Positions 1 through 6,620 of a stretch of 9,393 bases of DNA are shown in pieces; position 1 is the first letter of the stretch; every line of letters starts with the position of its first letter. Made by a program: the position numbers and the translations under genes. The DNA is taken from assembly GCA_903842475.1 (NCBI GenBank), contig CAIMMA010000799.1, positions 1 through 9,393 on the forward strand, written 5' to 3'. This DNA comes from an uncultured bacterium. Lineage in GTDB: Bacteria; Desulfobacterota; Desulfobulbia; Desulfobulbales; Desulfobulbaceae. Below the pieces are notes generated by a model. That model ran no database searches. It was not told the origin of the DNA and saw nothing but the letters and a program-made list of their open reading frames with translations.

Positions 1-18
1 GGCGGACACGAGACAGGT

Positions 19-2220
19 TCATCCCAGAATCTCCAGCTTGGCGTAGTCGAGGTGAAGAATCTTGCTGCCGTGCCGGTCAAAGAGAATTTCAACCCGCCGG
101 GGACCGGGAATCGAGGTGATTTTGCCGATACCGAAAAAGGAATGGCTCACCTGCATGCCTTCCCGGTAGACCACCCGGGCAGATTCCACCTTGTTTGCGG
201 GCGCGGTACTCAGGGGCTCCTGACGATATTGGCTGGTATAAGGGGTGGTGACGGCTCCAGCTCGATCGGTTTTGTGGTACAGACCGGGGCTGATCTCGCG
301 TAGAAACGGCGACATCACGGCCCGGAGATGCTGACGGTCCGGGGTAACCAGCTCCTGCGGATAGGTAAAGAAGAGCTGTTGCTTGGCGCGGGTGGCAGCC
401 ACATAGAGCAGGCGGCGTTCCTCTTCCCACTGCTCGCCAGGGGTCGCGTTTTGGTGGGGGAAACGCCCCTCGGCCAGACCGATCACAAAGACCGTGTCCC
501 ATTCCAGTCCTTTGGATGAGTGAATAGTCGAGAGGATCAACCGCTGCCCGTCTCGGCCGGCGCCTTCAGATGTTCCTAGCTCCGGCGGATCCAGGGCGGT
601 GTCGTCGACAAACGACTGGAGATCACCGTATCCGGCGACCAGGGCCTTGATTTGATCAAGCTCCTTACGTCTTTTGGGGTAATCGTCGTAATAAATTTTT
701 TCAAAAACCGGTTCATAATAGGTCATGATCAGGTCGAACTGGTCCGAGGGGGTCAGGCCCGACTGGGTGAGGCGGTCAAAGGTTGCGTTGAGCTGGTCGA
801 ACTGCTCCTTCCAGGTCGGGGCAGGACGGTAGCTGGCCAGTGCGGTCAGCGGGGTGTCCGATTCCCGGATGCTGGCCAGGATCTTCTGGACCGTTTTGGG
901 GCCGACTTTATCCAGTTGCAGGAGGATGCGGTTCCAGGAAAGGTGGTCCCAGGGATTGATCAGCACGCGGAAAAAAGAAAGTAGATCTTTGATATGGGCC
1001 GATTCGGTCAACTTCAGGCCGCCGCGCTTGTCGAAGTCGAAATTATGACCAGCCAACTCCATTTCCAGTTTATAGGAATGGAAGCCTGAGCGGAACAATA
1101 CGGCGATTTCATGCAAACTCACCCCTTCTTGCTGTCGCTGTTTTATCTGTTGGACGACAAAACGGGCTTCCGCAGCCTCGTTGGGGGCCATGATCACCTC
1201 CGGCCGGGCGCCGCCGGTGGCGCTGGTGAACAGGGTCTTGGTGAATTTTTTTTCGGCATTGGCGATAATGGCGTTGGTCAGTTGCAAAATGGGCTCGGTG
1301 GAACGGTAATTCTCTTCGAGCTTGACAACCTTGGTGCCGGGAAACTGCTCGGAAAAGCGCATGATATTGTAAAAATCGGCGCCCCGAAAACTGTAAATCG
1401 ACTGGGCGTCGTCGCCGACCACCATGACGTTGTGATGGTGATAGGCCAGCAGCCGGACGATTTCGGCCTGCAACTGGTTGGTATCCTGGTATTCATCGAC
1501 CAGGATGTACCTGAAGCGGTTCGATAGTTCGCTCCGGGCCTGTTCCGATTGGGTGAGGAGTGCTTTCCAGTTGACCAGGAGGTCGTCGTAGTCCATCAGG
1601 CCGTGGTCGCGTTTGAACTGGCGGTAGTGGGTCTGGATGGTATAGAAATCCTGGATAAATTCGGAGAGATGGATATGGTCCCGGTACACGAGCTCTTCGA
1701 TGGTCGCGGATTTGTTGATCGCCCCGGAGATGAGGTTCATGATGACTCGTTTGGAGGGAAACCGTTTGCCGGCCCCGGCCATGCCCAGCGAGGATTTGAT
1801 CAGGTTGAGCATACCCTCGGCGTCGCCCCGGTCGATAATGGTAAAGTTGGGGGCCAGGCCCAGGTGGTGCCCGTACTGGCGCAGCAGGATGTTGGCGGTG
1901 GCATGGAAGGTGCCGCCCATCACCCGCCGACTGGACTGATCGGTAAGTTGGCCGGCGCGATGGAGCATCTCTTGGGCTGACCTGCGGGTAAAGGTGAGCA
2001 GAAGGATGGATTCAGGCTGGACGCCTTGGCCGATAAGATAGGCCATCCGGTAGACCAAGGTCCGGGTTTTGCCGCTGCCGGCCCCGGCGATCACCAAAAG
2101 TGGTCCGTCGCCGTGGGTGACGGCGGCATACTGAGCGGGATTCAGGACTTCGGTGGTGATGGCGGCTGCGGGGACGGCGGATTGCTGCTGTTGGGAGTCG
2201 GAAAAAAGTCGCGTTTGCAT
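19..2220 (-). CDS. pcrA: UvrD/PcrA-family superfamily 1A DNA helicase
   Basis: ATP-dependent 3'-5' DNA helicase of the UvrD/PcrA/Rep group, cytoplasmic, expected to act in nucleotide excision repair, mismatch repair and removal of RNA polymerase or recombination intermediates. In the 733-residue reading, the order is: Q-motif LNPAQYAAV (26-34), Walker A AGAGSGKT (45-52), motif Ia LLLTFTRRSAQEM (73-85), Walker B DEYQD (242-246), motif III VVGDDAQSIYSFRGAD (about 268-282), motif IV LEENYRST (301-308), motif V with IHSSKGLEWD (about 563-582) and motif VI EERRLLYVAATRA (600-612). The last 45 residues (from GMQVSHSFFGIGKI) resemble the C-terminal Tudor-like tail of PcrA. Length fits the family. 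I chose the ATG at 2220 because the Q-motif follows at a normal distance. The frame stays open upstream to a TTG at 2412, which would add 64 residues not typical of the family. No strong ribosome-binding site precedes 2220. PcrA versus UvrD naming is uncertain. Confidence 0.93.
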   Translation of the reverse strand: MQTRLFSDSQQQQSAVPAAAITTEVLNPAQYAAVTHGDGPLLVIAGAGSGKTRTLVYRMAYLIGQGVQPESILLLTFTRRSAQEMLHRAGQLTDQSSRRVMGGTFHATANILLRQYGHHLGLAPNFTIIDRGDAEGMLNLIKSSLGMAGAGKRFPSKRVIMNLISGAINKSATIEELVYRDHIHLSEFIQDFYTIQTHYRQFKRDHGLMDYDDLLVNWKALLTQSEQARSELSNRFRYILVDEYQDTNQLQAEIVRLLAYHHHNVMVVGDDAQSIYSFRGADFYNIMRFSEQFPGTKVVKLEENYRSTEPILQLTNAIIANAEKKFTKTLFTSATGGARPEVIMAPNEAAEARFVVQQIKQRQQEGVSLHEIAVLFRSGFHSYKLEMELAGHNFDFDKRGGLKLTESAHIKDLLSFFRVLINPWDHLSWNRILLQLDKVGPKTVQKILASIRESDTPLTALASYRPAPTWKEQFDQLNATFDRLTQSGLTPSDQFDLIMTYYEPVFEKIYYDDYPKRRKELDQIKALVAGYGDLQSFVDDTALDPPELGTSEGAGRDGQRLILSTIHSSKGLEWDTVFVIGLAEGRFPHQNATPGEQWEEERRLLYVAATRAKQQLFFTYPQELVTPDRQHLRAVMSPFLREISPGLYHKTDRAGAVTTPYTSQYRQEPLSTAPANKVESARVVYREGMQVSHSFFGIGKITSIPGPRRVEILFDRHGSKILHLDYAKLEILG

Positions 2221-2438
2221 ACCCGGTCTTCTACCACAGAGGCGGGTGCGGTGCAATGGCTGTTGACATTCATAGGCAAGTCTGGGTAAAGTCCCGGCGA
2301 ACAGCTCGCCGTCAAGGTGAACTGTATAACATGTGGGAATTACTGAATGGAATTCCTCCTGGTAGAGGCGGGCGCGGGTGGATTGCGGCTGACTTGCCGG
2401 AGCGAAAGACAATTTATTGACATATCTGCAGGGGAACT
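2221..2438. other. Intergenic leader between the helicase gene and the 132-residue unknown
   Basis: This 218-nt stretch separates two divergent genes. It stays open in the helicase frame, but I read it as leader DNA. It holds a plus-strand TTGACA...TAAAGT promoter candidate at 2263-2292, a 6-bp hairpin (CGGCGA, loop ACAGC, TCGCCG) at 2295-2311, a minus-strand AGGAGG at about 2359-2364 with no start codon at working distance, and a second TTGACA at 2417-2422 that is too close to the 2439 start to serve it. No other gene is convincing. Confidence 0.5.
2263..2292 (+). promoter_or_regulatory. Candidate sigma70-type promoter upstream of the 132-residue unknown
   Basis: A perfect -35 box TTGACA (2263-2268) is followed after 18 nt by TAAAGT (2287-2292), a 4/6 match to the -10 consensus. 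It points toward the gene at 2439 and would give a leader of about 140 nt containing the short hairpin at 2295-2311. The -10 is weak, so this is only a candidate. Confidence 0.35.
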
Positions 2439-2837
2439 ATGATACGACCGGACCAGTTGTTTACCGCCGCCGCCTTACAGGCTTTGTTTCCGCCGGAACG
2501 CACCCATGATTTTTTTGATGCCCTGTTCGGCGATGCCAGCGAAGGAGCGTATGATATAACGTTGTCCTTTGACGGCTATGATGCCGGCAAGCAAACTCTG
2601 ACGTTCCTGCTTAACCTGCATGAGCGTCCCGGTCGTTGTCTGGCCTGTAACCTGACCTCCGGTCTGCCGGAAGTTTTTTCCCGGCATCCGGTGATCAACA
2701 TTAAGGGATTGGTGCGGGAGATCGAAGCGCTGCTGGGGAATACCATGGTGTGTGAGAGTTGGCGTATTGGCCGGACCATCCAAAAGGGGCGGTCGTTACA
2801 CTGTATTCCCCTGCATGTCGAGGTTCGCCCCCAATAG
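2439..2837 (+). CDS. Conserved-looking hypothetical protein, 132 residues
   Basis: I do not recognise a named domain. The protein is soluble: no signal peptide or membrane segment is visible. It has an acidic, aromatic N-terminal part (FPPERTHDFFDALFGDAS at about 17-34, then GAYDITLSFDGYD), a central short CLACNL segment with two cysteines three apart, then GLPEVFSRHPVINIKGL and a basic WRIGRTIQKGR stretch before a beta-like C-terminus. The pattern resembles small proteins seen as conserved hypotheticals in Desulfobacterota, which is an unchecked recollection. Start: ATG at 2439 with AGGGG at 2430-2434, four nt upstream, slightly tight but usable. The gene stands alone, divergent from the helicase and convergent with the GGDEF gene. 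The two cysteines are too few to claim a zinc site. No function is assigned. Confidence 0.8.
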   Translation: MIRPDQLFTAAALQALFPPERTHDFFDALFGDASEGAYDITLSFDGYDAGKQTLTFLLNLHERPGRCLACNLTSGLPEVFSRHPVINIKGLVREIEALLGNTMVCESWRIGRTIQKGRSLHCIPLHVEVRPQ

Positions 2838-2860
2838 TTTGTCTCGACACGGTGGTTCGG

Positions 2861-2898
2861 GAGCGGATCCGTATTGCGCCATCAAGGGCGATCCGCTC
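2861..2898. terminator. Inverted repeat between convergent genes, possible bidirectional terminator
   Basis: A perfect 9-bp inverted repeat, GAGCGGATC (2861-2869) and GATCCGCTC (2890-2898), encloses 20 nt that can add an inner GCC/GGC pairing. It lies between the stop of the 132-residue unknown (2837) and the stop codon of the convergent GGDEF gene (2897-2899), whose first two bases it includes. There is no T-run on either side, so it is not a canonical intrinsic terminator. It may block read-through or protect 3' ends. Confidence 0.4.
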
Positions 2899-4078
2899 AG
2901 TTGATGGCCACCTGGGCTCTGCCGTTGGCCTTCGCCTGATAGAGGATATCATCGGCTCTTTCCAGCCAGGCGTCAAGCTGCATCCCGGCTTTCCACTCGG
3001 AAAGGCCGATGCTGACTGCCAACTTGCCGACATCGGTGACCACGTTGAGTTGCGCAATAGCCTGGCAGAGCCGCTCGGCCAGATGCCGGGCGTCCTGCAT
3101 GTTGGTATCGGGCAGGACAAGAAGAAATTCGTCCCCCCCCATGCGCACCAGGAGGTCGGTGAGGCGAATTTGTTGTTTCAGCGCTTCGGCCACCTGCTGC
3201 AACACCTTGTCACCCATCAGGTGACCCATGGAATCGTTCACCGCTTTGAAATGGTCGAGATCGAGCGCGGCCAGCGTCAACGAGTGACCATGCCGGTTAG
3301 CCTGCTCGACCATGGAACCGATTCGCTCTTCAAAAACAAAACGATTGGGTAGACCAGTGAGGATGTCTTTACGCGCCTGGGCGAATATTTCTTCATATTC
3401 CAGGGCACGTTTCAATGGTTCCGCCAGGATAACCAGGGATTCGTCGATGAATTGCAATTCGTCTTCGGAAAGCGGATTTCCTTTGCGTAAAAGTACCAGT
3501 ACTCCACGACAATCCATTGACTCGAATATCCATCTATGAATGTGAAACCCGTCGGCCATGGTCAGGCGTGTTTCCAGGTCAAAGCCCTGTTCCAGGTTGT
3601 CTTGAGCGAGTTGGATGGCCTGCCGCCGTTTGGGGCCGTGGTAGGAACAGAACATATGCATGCGCTGCCGGGAGGGGTTGCTGTAACCGACCAGTTCATG
3701 ACCGATGAATTCCATCAGCCAGATCGAATAGGCTTCAATCATCGCAGGCAGGTCGAGGATGCCGGCCATTCGTTGGTATAATGTGTTTATTTTTTTAAGC
3801 TTTTCCGACTGCTGCCGGTAATGGAGCAGTTCCGTCAGCAGGGTTTCCATGTTGGGGGCAATGGGCGCGTTCACCTGATCATTAAAAATTTGCATGTTCA
3901 TAGCGTTCACATGATGCCTGTCGATGGCGGTTGCGTGATTAAGTGTTGCCATGCCCTTTGCTCGCAAAGGGCGGCGGTGGCGGTGGCGGTTTCCGTTGCG
4001 TTGCCAGTTTGGGGAAACCAGGTATCGTGCAACTGGTACGAGGACCAGGGGAAACGCCGATGAGCCATTGCTTGCCAT
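2897..4078 (-). CDS. Diguanylate cyclase: GAF-like sensor plus canonical GGDEF domain
   Basis: Predicted to make c-di-GMP from two GTP. Numbering is from the ATG at 4078 (393 residues). A possible coiled-coil lead (about 78-100) is followed by a GAF-like region (about 100-228: MFCSYHGP, then GVLVLLRKGNPLSEDELQF and a linking helix), then GGDEF from DILTGLPNRF (238) to the end. The catalytic core is complete: LDLDHFKAVNDSMGH (272-286), GGDEF at 314-318, and a product-inhibition I-site RLTD (305-308) exactly five residues upstream. No membrane segment, so probably cytosolic; the ligand is unknown. The start is uncertain. ATGs at 4078, 3952 and 3901 and a GTG at 3910 are in frame and none has a good ribosome-binding site. 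I give the outermost because AT-rich promoter-like DNA lies directly upstream, but residues 1-60 (Arg/His-rich RHRHRR) look unlike a domain and may be leader. An 8-G run encodes part of the GGDEF motif. Confidence 0.9.
   Translation of the reverse strand: MASNGSSAFPLVLVPVARYLVSPNWQRNGNRHRHRRPLRAKGMATLNHATAIDRHHVNAMNMQIFNDQVNAPIAPNMETLLTELLHYRQQSEKLKKINTLYQRMAGILDLPAMIEAYSIWLMEFIGHELVGYSNPSRQRMHMFCSYHGPKRRQAIQLAQDNLEQGFDLETRLTMADGFHIHRWIFESMDCRGVLVLLRKGNPLSEDELQFIDESLVILAEPLKRALEYEEIFAQARKDILTGLPNRFVFEERIGSMVEQANRHGHSLTLAALDLDHFKAVNDSMGHLMGDKVLQQVAEALKQQIRLTDLLVRMGGDEFLLVLPDTNMQDARHLAERLCQAIAQLNVVTDVGKLAVSIGLSEWKAGMQLDAWLERADDILYQAKANGRAQVAIN
3953..3972 (-). promoter_or_regulatory. Perfect 8-bp hairpin abutting an in-frame ATG of the cyclase gene
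   Basis: GCCCTTTG (3953-3960), a four-base loop CTCG, and CAAAGGGC (3965-3972) form a perfect stem ending immediately before the in-frame ATG at 3950-3952. On the minus transcript its second arm contains AAAGGG, the only Shine-Dalgarno-like sequence nearby, so the stem would hide it. If translation starts at 4078 this is simply coding DNA; if it starts at 3952 or 3901 it is a leader hairpin. No T-run follows, so it is not a terminator. Confidence 0.4.
3973..3990. repeat. Short tandem repeat (GGCGGT) x3
   Basis: Three exact copies of GGCGGT lie beside the hairpin at 3953-3972, in the uncertain 5' part of the GAF-GGDEF gene. In that frame they read as alternating Arg and His. Three copies are too few to claim a phase-variable tract. 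Confidence 0.6.
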
Positions 4079-4313
4079 TACTTTTGCTAAAATTGTGCCT
4101 AAAGTTTAAAATTTTGTATTTTTAATTAAAAACAATATGTTGTAGTCGTGATAGCTGGGGTGTCTCGTCGCAATAGGGGTACTTCGCGACGTTTAGTCAT
4201 AAATTCGACAGGGTTCGGAAGCAGGTCGTGCCGGGCGATGGGGACTCTGGGGTCCCGTCGATGCCCGTTGCCCTCGGGCTGGATCCTTTTCAATACTTTT
4301 TTTGAGTTAATGG
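4079..4313. promoter_or_regulatory. Divergent intergenic region between the cyclase gene and nagZ
   Basis: Two compositionally distinct halves. Positions 4080-4145 are strongly AT-rich (runs such as TTTTAATTAAAAA) and likely hold promoters for both directions, although I cannot fix clear -35/-10 pairs. Positions 4146-4303 are GC-rich and carry three GC-rich inverted repeats in front of nagZ, listed separately. If the cyclase starts at 3952 or 3901 instead of 4078, the gap grows to about 360-410 nt. I see no convincing coding sequence: the overlapping plus frame from 4148 is Arg-rich and has no recognisable motif. Confidence 0.5.
4166..4303 (+). promoter_or_regulatory. Candidate structured leader upstream of nagZ
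   Basis: Three stems occur in series. (1) CGTCGC 4166-4171 pairs with GCGACG 4186-4191. (2) CGATGGGGAC 4236-4245 pairs with GTCCCGTCG 4252-4260, with one wobble, one bulged G and a six-base loop. (3) GCCCG 4263-4267 pairs with CGGGC 4275-4279. GGGC just 5' of stem 2 can alternatively pair with GCCC of stem 3, so the two are partly exclusive. T-runs follow at 4287-4290 and 4297-4303. It does not match a riboswitch or ncRNA family I know. Possible attenuator or small RNA; unproven. Confidence 0.35.
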
Positions 4314-5384
4314 ATGGTTATGGGGCAATCGCTGGATGTCGGCCAAATGTTTGTTGTCGGATTTTCGGGGTGCGAGCTCGCTGCCGATCATTGGATAATG
4401 ACCGCGATTGCGCGGGACAAGTTAGGCGGGGTGATATTGTTTGATCGTAATGTCGACCGTTCCGTGCAAAATATTCGATCTTCACAACAATTAAAGCAAT
4501 TAACAAAGCGTTTGCAGCAGCATGCCGTTTATCCATTATTGATTGCGGTGGACCAGGAAGGGGGGATGGTCTGTCGGCTTAAGGAGCGTGACGGGTTCTT
4601 GGCCTCAAAGAGTGCGGCTGTTTTGGCCGGAGAAGGGGTGCCGGCCACCCGCAGGCAGTTTGATGGTCTGGCTGCAATGCTCAAAGACCACGGCATCAAT
4701 CTGAATTTTGCCCCGGTGGTCGATCTTGACCTCAATCCGGATAACCCGATCATCGGTCGTTACCAGCGCAGCTTCAGTGCCGCACCCGCGGTGGTGACCG
4801 CCCATGCCTTGGCCGTGATCGAAGCCCACCACCGCCATGACATTGGTTGCTGCCTCAAGCATTTCCCCGGCCATGGGAGCGCCGGCAGCGATTCTCATCT
4901 GGGTTTTGTCGATATTACAGATTGTTGGCTACAGATGGAACTGGAGCCGTATCGCCAATTGATTGACTCCGGCTACCGTGACGGAATTATGACAGCCCAC
5001 CTGGTCCATCGCGGGCTTGATTCCTCGGGCGTGCCGGCAACCCTGTCTCCCGCAGTTGTCAGCGGCATGCTGCGGCAGCAACTCGGATTCACCGGGGTGG
5101 TGTTCAGTGACGATCTGCAGATGCGGGCGATCAGTAGAGGGTGGAGCTATACGGACGCAGTGCAGCGTGCCGTGTTGGCCGGGGTGGATGTGCTGGTGGT
5201 CGGCAACAATCTTGATCCGCAAACCGATCTGCTCCAGGCCGGTATTCGGGCTATCGCCGAGTTGCTTGACAAGGGGCGGATCGATGAAGACCATATACGC
5301 AACTCGTTGGCACGCATCGCCCTTTTAAAAGAAAAAATAACAGGAAAGCAATCATGGAAGCACATCGGCCCACCCACAGTTTAG
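4314..5384 (+). CDS. nagZ: Beta-N-acetylhexosaminidase NagZ (GH3 family)
   Basis: Cytoplasmic glycosidase that removes N-acetylglucosamine from anhydromuropeptides during peptidoglycan recycling. In 356 residues, the GH3 barrel shows VDQEGG (79-84), NFAPVVDLDLNP (131-142), substrate-binding KHFPGHGS (182-189), the flexible-loop catalytic Asp-x-His dyad DSH (193-195), and the nucleophile motif FSDDLQM (264-270; nucleophile probably the first Asp, 266). There is no signal peptide or lipobox, as expected for the Gram-negative cytoplasmic enzyme, and length fits the single-domain NagZ type. IIGRYQRSFS (about 146-155) appears to carry extra residues relative to the usual IG-x-RSF motif. ATG 4314 has only a weak GAG at 4304-4306; ATG 4320 is two codons downstream and also possible. 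The gene overlaps the TM2 gene by 31 nt, so the two are probably cotranscribed. In some bacteria NagZ products control beta-lactamase induction, but no ampC/ampR is visible here. Confidence 0.95.
   Translation: MVMGQSLDVGQMFVVGFSGCELAADHWIMTAIARDKLGGVILFDRNVDRSVQNIRSSQQLKQLTKRLQQHAVYPLLIAVDQEGGMVCRLKERDGFLASKSAAVLAGEGVPATRRQFDGLAAMLKDHGINLNFAPVVDLDLNPDNPIIGRYQRSFSAAPAVVTAHALAVIEAHHRHDIGCCLKHFPGHGSAGSDSHLGFVDITDCWLQMELEPYRQLIDSGYRDGIMTAHLVHRGLDSSGVPATLSPAVVSGMLRQQLGFTGVVFSDDLQMRAISRGWSYTDAVQRAVLAGVDVLVVGNNLDPQTDLLQAGIRAIAELLDKGRIDEDHIRNSLARIALLKEKITGKQSWKHIGPPTV
5342..5348 (+). promoter_or_regulatory. Ribosome-binding site of the TM2 gene inside the nagZ coding end
   Basis: AGGAAAG lies five nt upstream of the ATG at 5354 and within the nagZ reading frame. 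It fixes the TM2 start despite the 31-nt overlap and suggests translation of the two genes is linked. Confidence 0.7.
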
Positions 5385-5779
5385 TGATCGGTTATCTCGT
5401 CTGGCTGTTCGGGTTTATCGGCGCCCATCGGTTTTATTACGGCAAGCCGGTCTCCGGCACGGTGTATTTTTTTACCCTGGGCATCTTCTTCATCGGCTGG
5501 ATTGTCGATCTTTTTCTAATCCCCGGCATGGAGCGGGAGGCGGACATCCGTTTTCTTCCCGGGCCTATCGATTACAACCTGGCGTGGGTGCTGCTGGTGT
5601 TCCTCGGATTTTTCGGGGTGCATAGACTCTATATGGGCAAGATCTGGACCGGAATCCTTTACCTGCTGACCTTCGGCCTCTGCGGTCTGGGCTACATCTA
5701 CGACATGTGGACCCTTAACGACCAGGTTACCCTGATTAACGGCGCCGCCGGCACCGCCCCCTCTTTTCGGATAGTCTGA
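5354..5779 (+). CDS. TM2-domain membrane protein with two tandem TM2 modules
   Basis: Small integral membrane protein of 141 residues, function unknown. Two homologous modules are visible. The first (about 10-60) contains FGFIGAHRFYYGK, a hydrophobic segment TVYFFTLGIFFIGW and the VDLFLIPGM end. The second (about 75-125) contains LGFFGVHRLYMGK, ILYLLTFGLCGLGY and the YDMWTL end. Each has the TM2 signature: a hydrophobic helix, G-x-H-R-x-Y-x-G-K, a second helix, then an Asp-containing end. Most TM2 proteins carry one module, so this looks like an internal duplication with four membrane helices. The start is fixed by AGGAAAG at 5342-5348. It overlaps the end of nagZ, so it is probably coexpressed with it, and it is convergent with yaaA after only 6 nt. 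A link to envelope upkeep is inferred from the nagZ neighbour only. Confidence 0.9.
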   Translation: MEAHRPTHSLVIGYLVWLFGFIGAHRFYYGKPVSGTVYFFTLGIFFIGWIVDLFLIPGMEREADIRFLPGPIDYNLAWVLLVFLGFFGVHRLYMGKIWTGILYLLTFGLCGLGYIYDMWTLNDQVTLINGAAGTAPSFRIV

Positions 5780-5785
5780 GGCCGA

Positions 5786-6556
5786 TCAGACCATAGGGCG
5801 AATGAAGACCCAGCAAGTGGCACTTGATTCCTGCCGACGGAATTGATAGCCGCCGCCGGTGAACCGTTGCATCACCGCAGGATCCTGGACGCGATTGCGG
5901 AGCAGGAAATCAGCCATCAATCCCCGTGCCCGTTTGGCGAAAAGAGCCACTGTGCGCAATTTCCCGTCTTTTTGTTCCTTGAACTGGATGTCAAGCCAGG
6001 GGGCCTGCAACTGTTCCCGGTGAATGGTCCTGGAGTATTCGCTGGAGGCAAGATTGATAAGCAGCGGTTGCGCCTCTTCTCTGATTGCCCGGTTAAGGCT
6101 TGCGGTGACCAGGTCGCGCCAAAAAACCGACAGGTTTTTCCCGTGGGGCGGCAGCAGTTTGCTGCCCATTTCCAGGCGATGCGGCTGGATAAGGTCAAAC
6201 GGTCTGAGGCAGCCGTACAGGCCGGAAAGAATTCGTACCTGGCTTTGGGCATATTGCAATGCTTCTGTCGTAAAGGTGACGGCGGCCATGCTGCGATAGA
6301 CCTCTCCCGAAAACGCCAGGAGCGCCTGTTTGGCATTTCCAGGCGTATGGGGGGTGGTGAACGCCCGAATCAGTTCGCCGCTGCGCCTGGTCAGCGCCGG
6401 GCTGGTTTCCAGCAGGTCGGCAAGCGATTCGTGGTCCTGCTGGTTGAGGGTGTCGATCAATTGCTGCGCCTGGGTTGAAAACTCAGGCAGGGTCCAGGGC
6501 AGGGTTCGGTCCATCGGGGAAAAGTCCTGCCCTTTGGAAGGCGAAAGAATGATCAT
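5786..6556 (-). CDS. yaaA: YaaA-family peroxide stress protein (DUF328/UPF0246)
   Basis: Cytosolic protein of the YaaA family. In E. coli YaaA is induced by OxyR and limits free intracellular iron, reducing Fenton damage during hydrogen peroxide stress; its biochemistry is not fully settled. At 256 residues this matches the family length. Signatures are LSPSKG (4-9), AFSGEVY (81-87), ILSGLYGCLRPFDLIQP (109-125) followed by HRLEMG, and INLASSEY (167-174), with a basic FAKRARGLMADFL stretch near the C-terminus. Start ATG 6556 is fixed by the N-terminal IILSPSK motif, although no clear Shine-Dalgarno precedes it. It lies 64 nt downstream of the second cyclase gene on the same strand, with no terminator seen between them, so an operon is likely. 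I see no OxyR-type site in the window. Confidence 0.94.
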   Translation of the reverse strand: MIILSPSKGQDFSPMDRTLPWTLPEFSTQAQQLIDTLNQQDHESLADLLETSPALTRRSGELIRAFTTPHTPGNAKQALLAFSGEVYRSMAAVTFTTEALQYAQSQVRILSGLYGCLRPFDLIQPHRLEMGSKLLPPHGKNLSVFWRDLVTASLNRAIREEAQPLLINLASSEYSRTIHREQLQAPWLDIQFKEQKDGKLRTVALFAKRARGLMADFLLRNRVQDPAVMQRFTGGGYQFRRQESSATCWVFIRPMV

Positions 6557-6620
6557 GGCTTGGTCATTGCAGCGGCTGTGGAGGCGGTGGCGCGCGTTCG
6601 AATGGATAAGAAGGACTGCA

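Noticed and set aside
2221..2412. 64-residue N-terminal extension of the helicase from a TTG start
   Set aside because: The TTG at 2412 has no supporting ribosome-binding site, and the extra sequence precedes the normal Q-motif start of the family. ATG 2220 fits better. Kept as an open point only because of the AGGAGG inside it.
4205..4260. Possible SRP (4.5S) RNA, suggested by a CAGG...CGGAAG-like stretch
   Set aside because: The conserved GGAAGG-AGCAGCC apical loop is not complete and the flanking helix does not form.
3895..4303. c-di-GMP (GEMM-I) riboswitch upstream of the cyclase or nagZ
   Set aside because: I read both strands for the conserved GGCAAACC and GACGCAAAGC elements and did not find them in the right order; ACGCAACGG near 3992-4000 is only a chance resemblance.
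4148..4444. 98-residue open frame overlapping the nagZ start
   Set aside because: It starts at a GTG without a ribosome-binding site, is Arg- and Cys-rich without motifs, and half of it lies out of frame inside nagZ.
5814..5826. CAAGTG-G-CACTTG palindrome near the yaaA 3' end
   Set aside because: It lies inside yaaA coding sequence, has a very short loop and no T-run, so it is not a credible terminator for the convergent pair.
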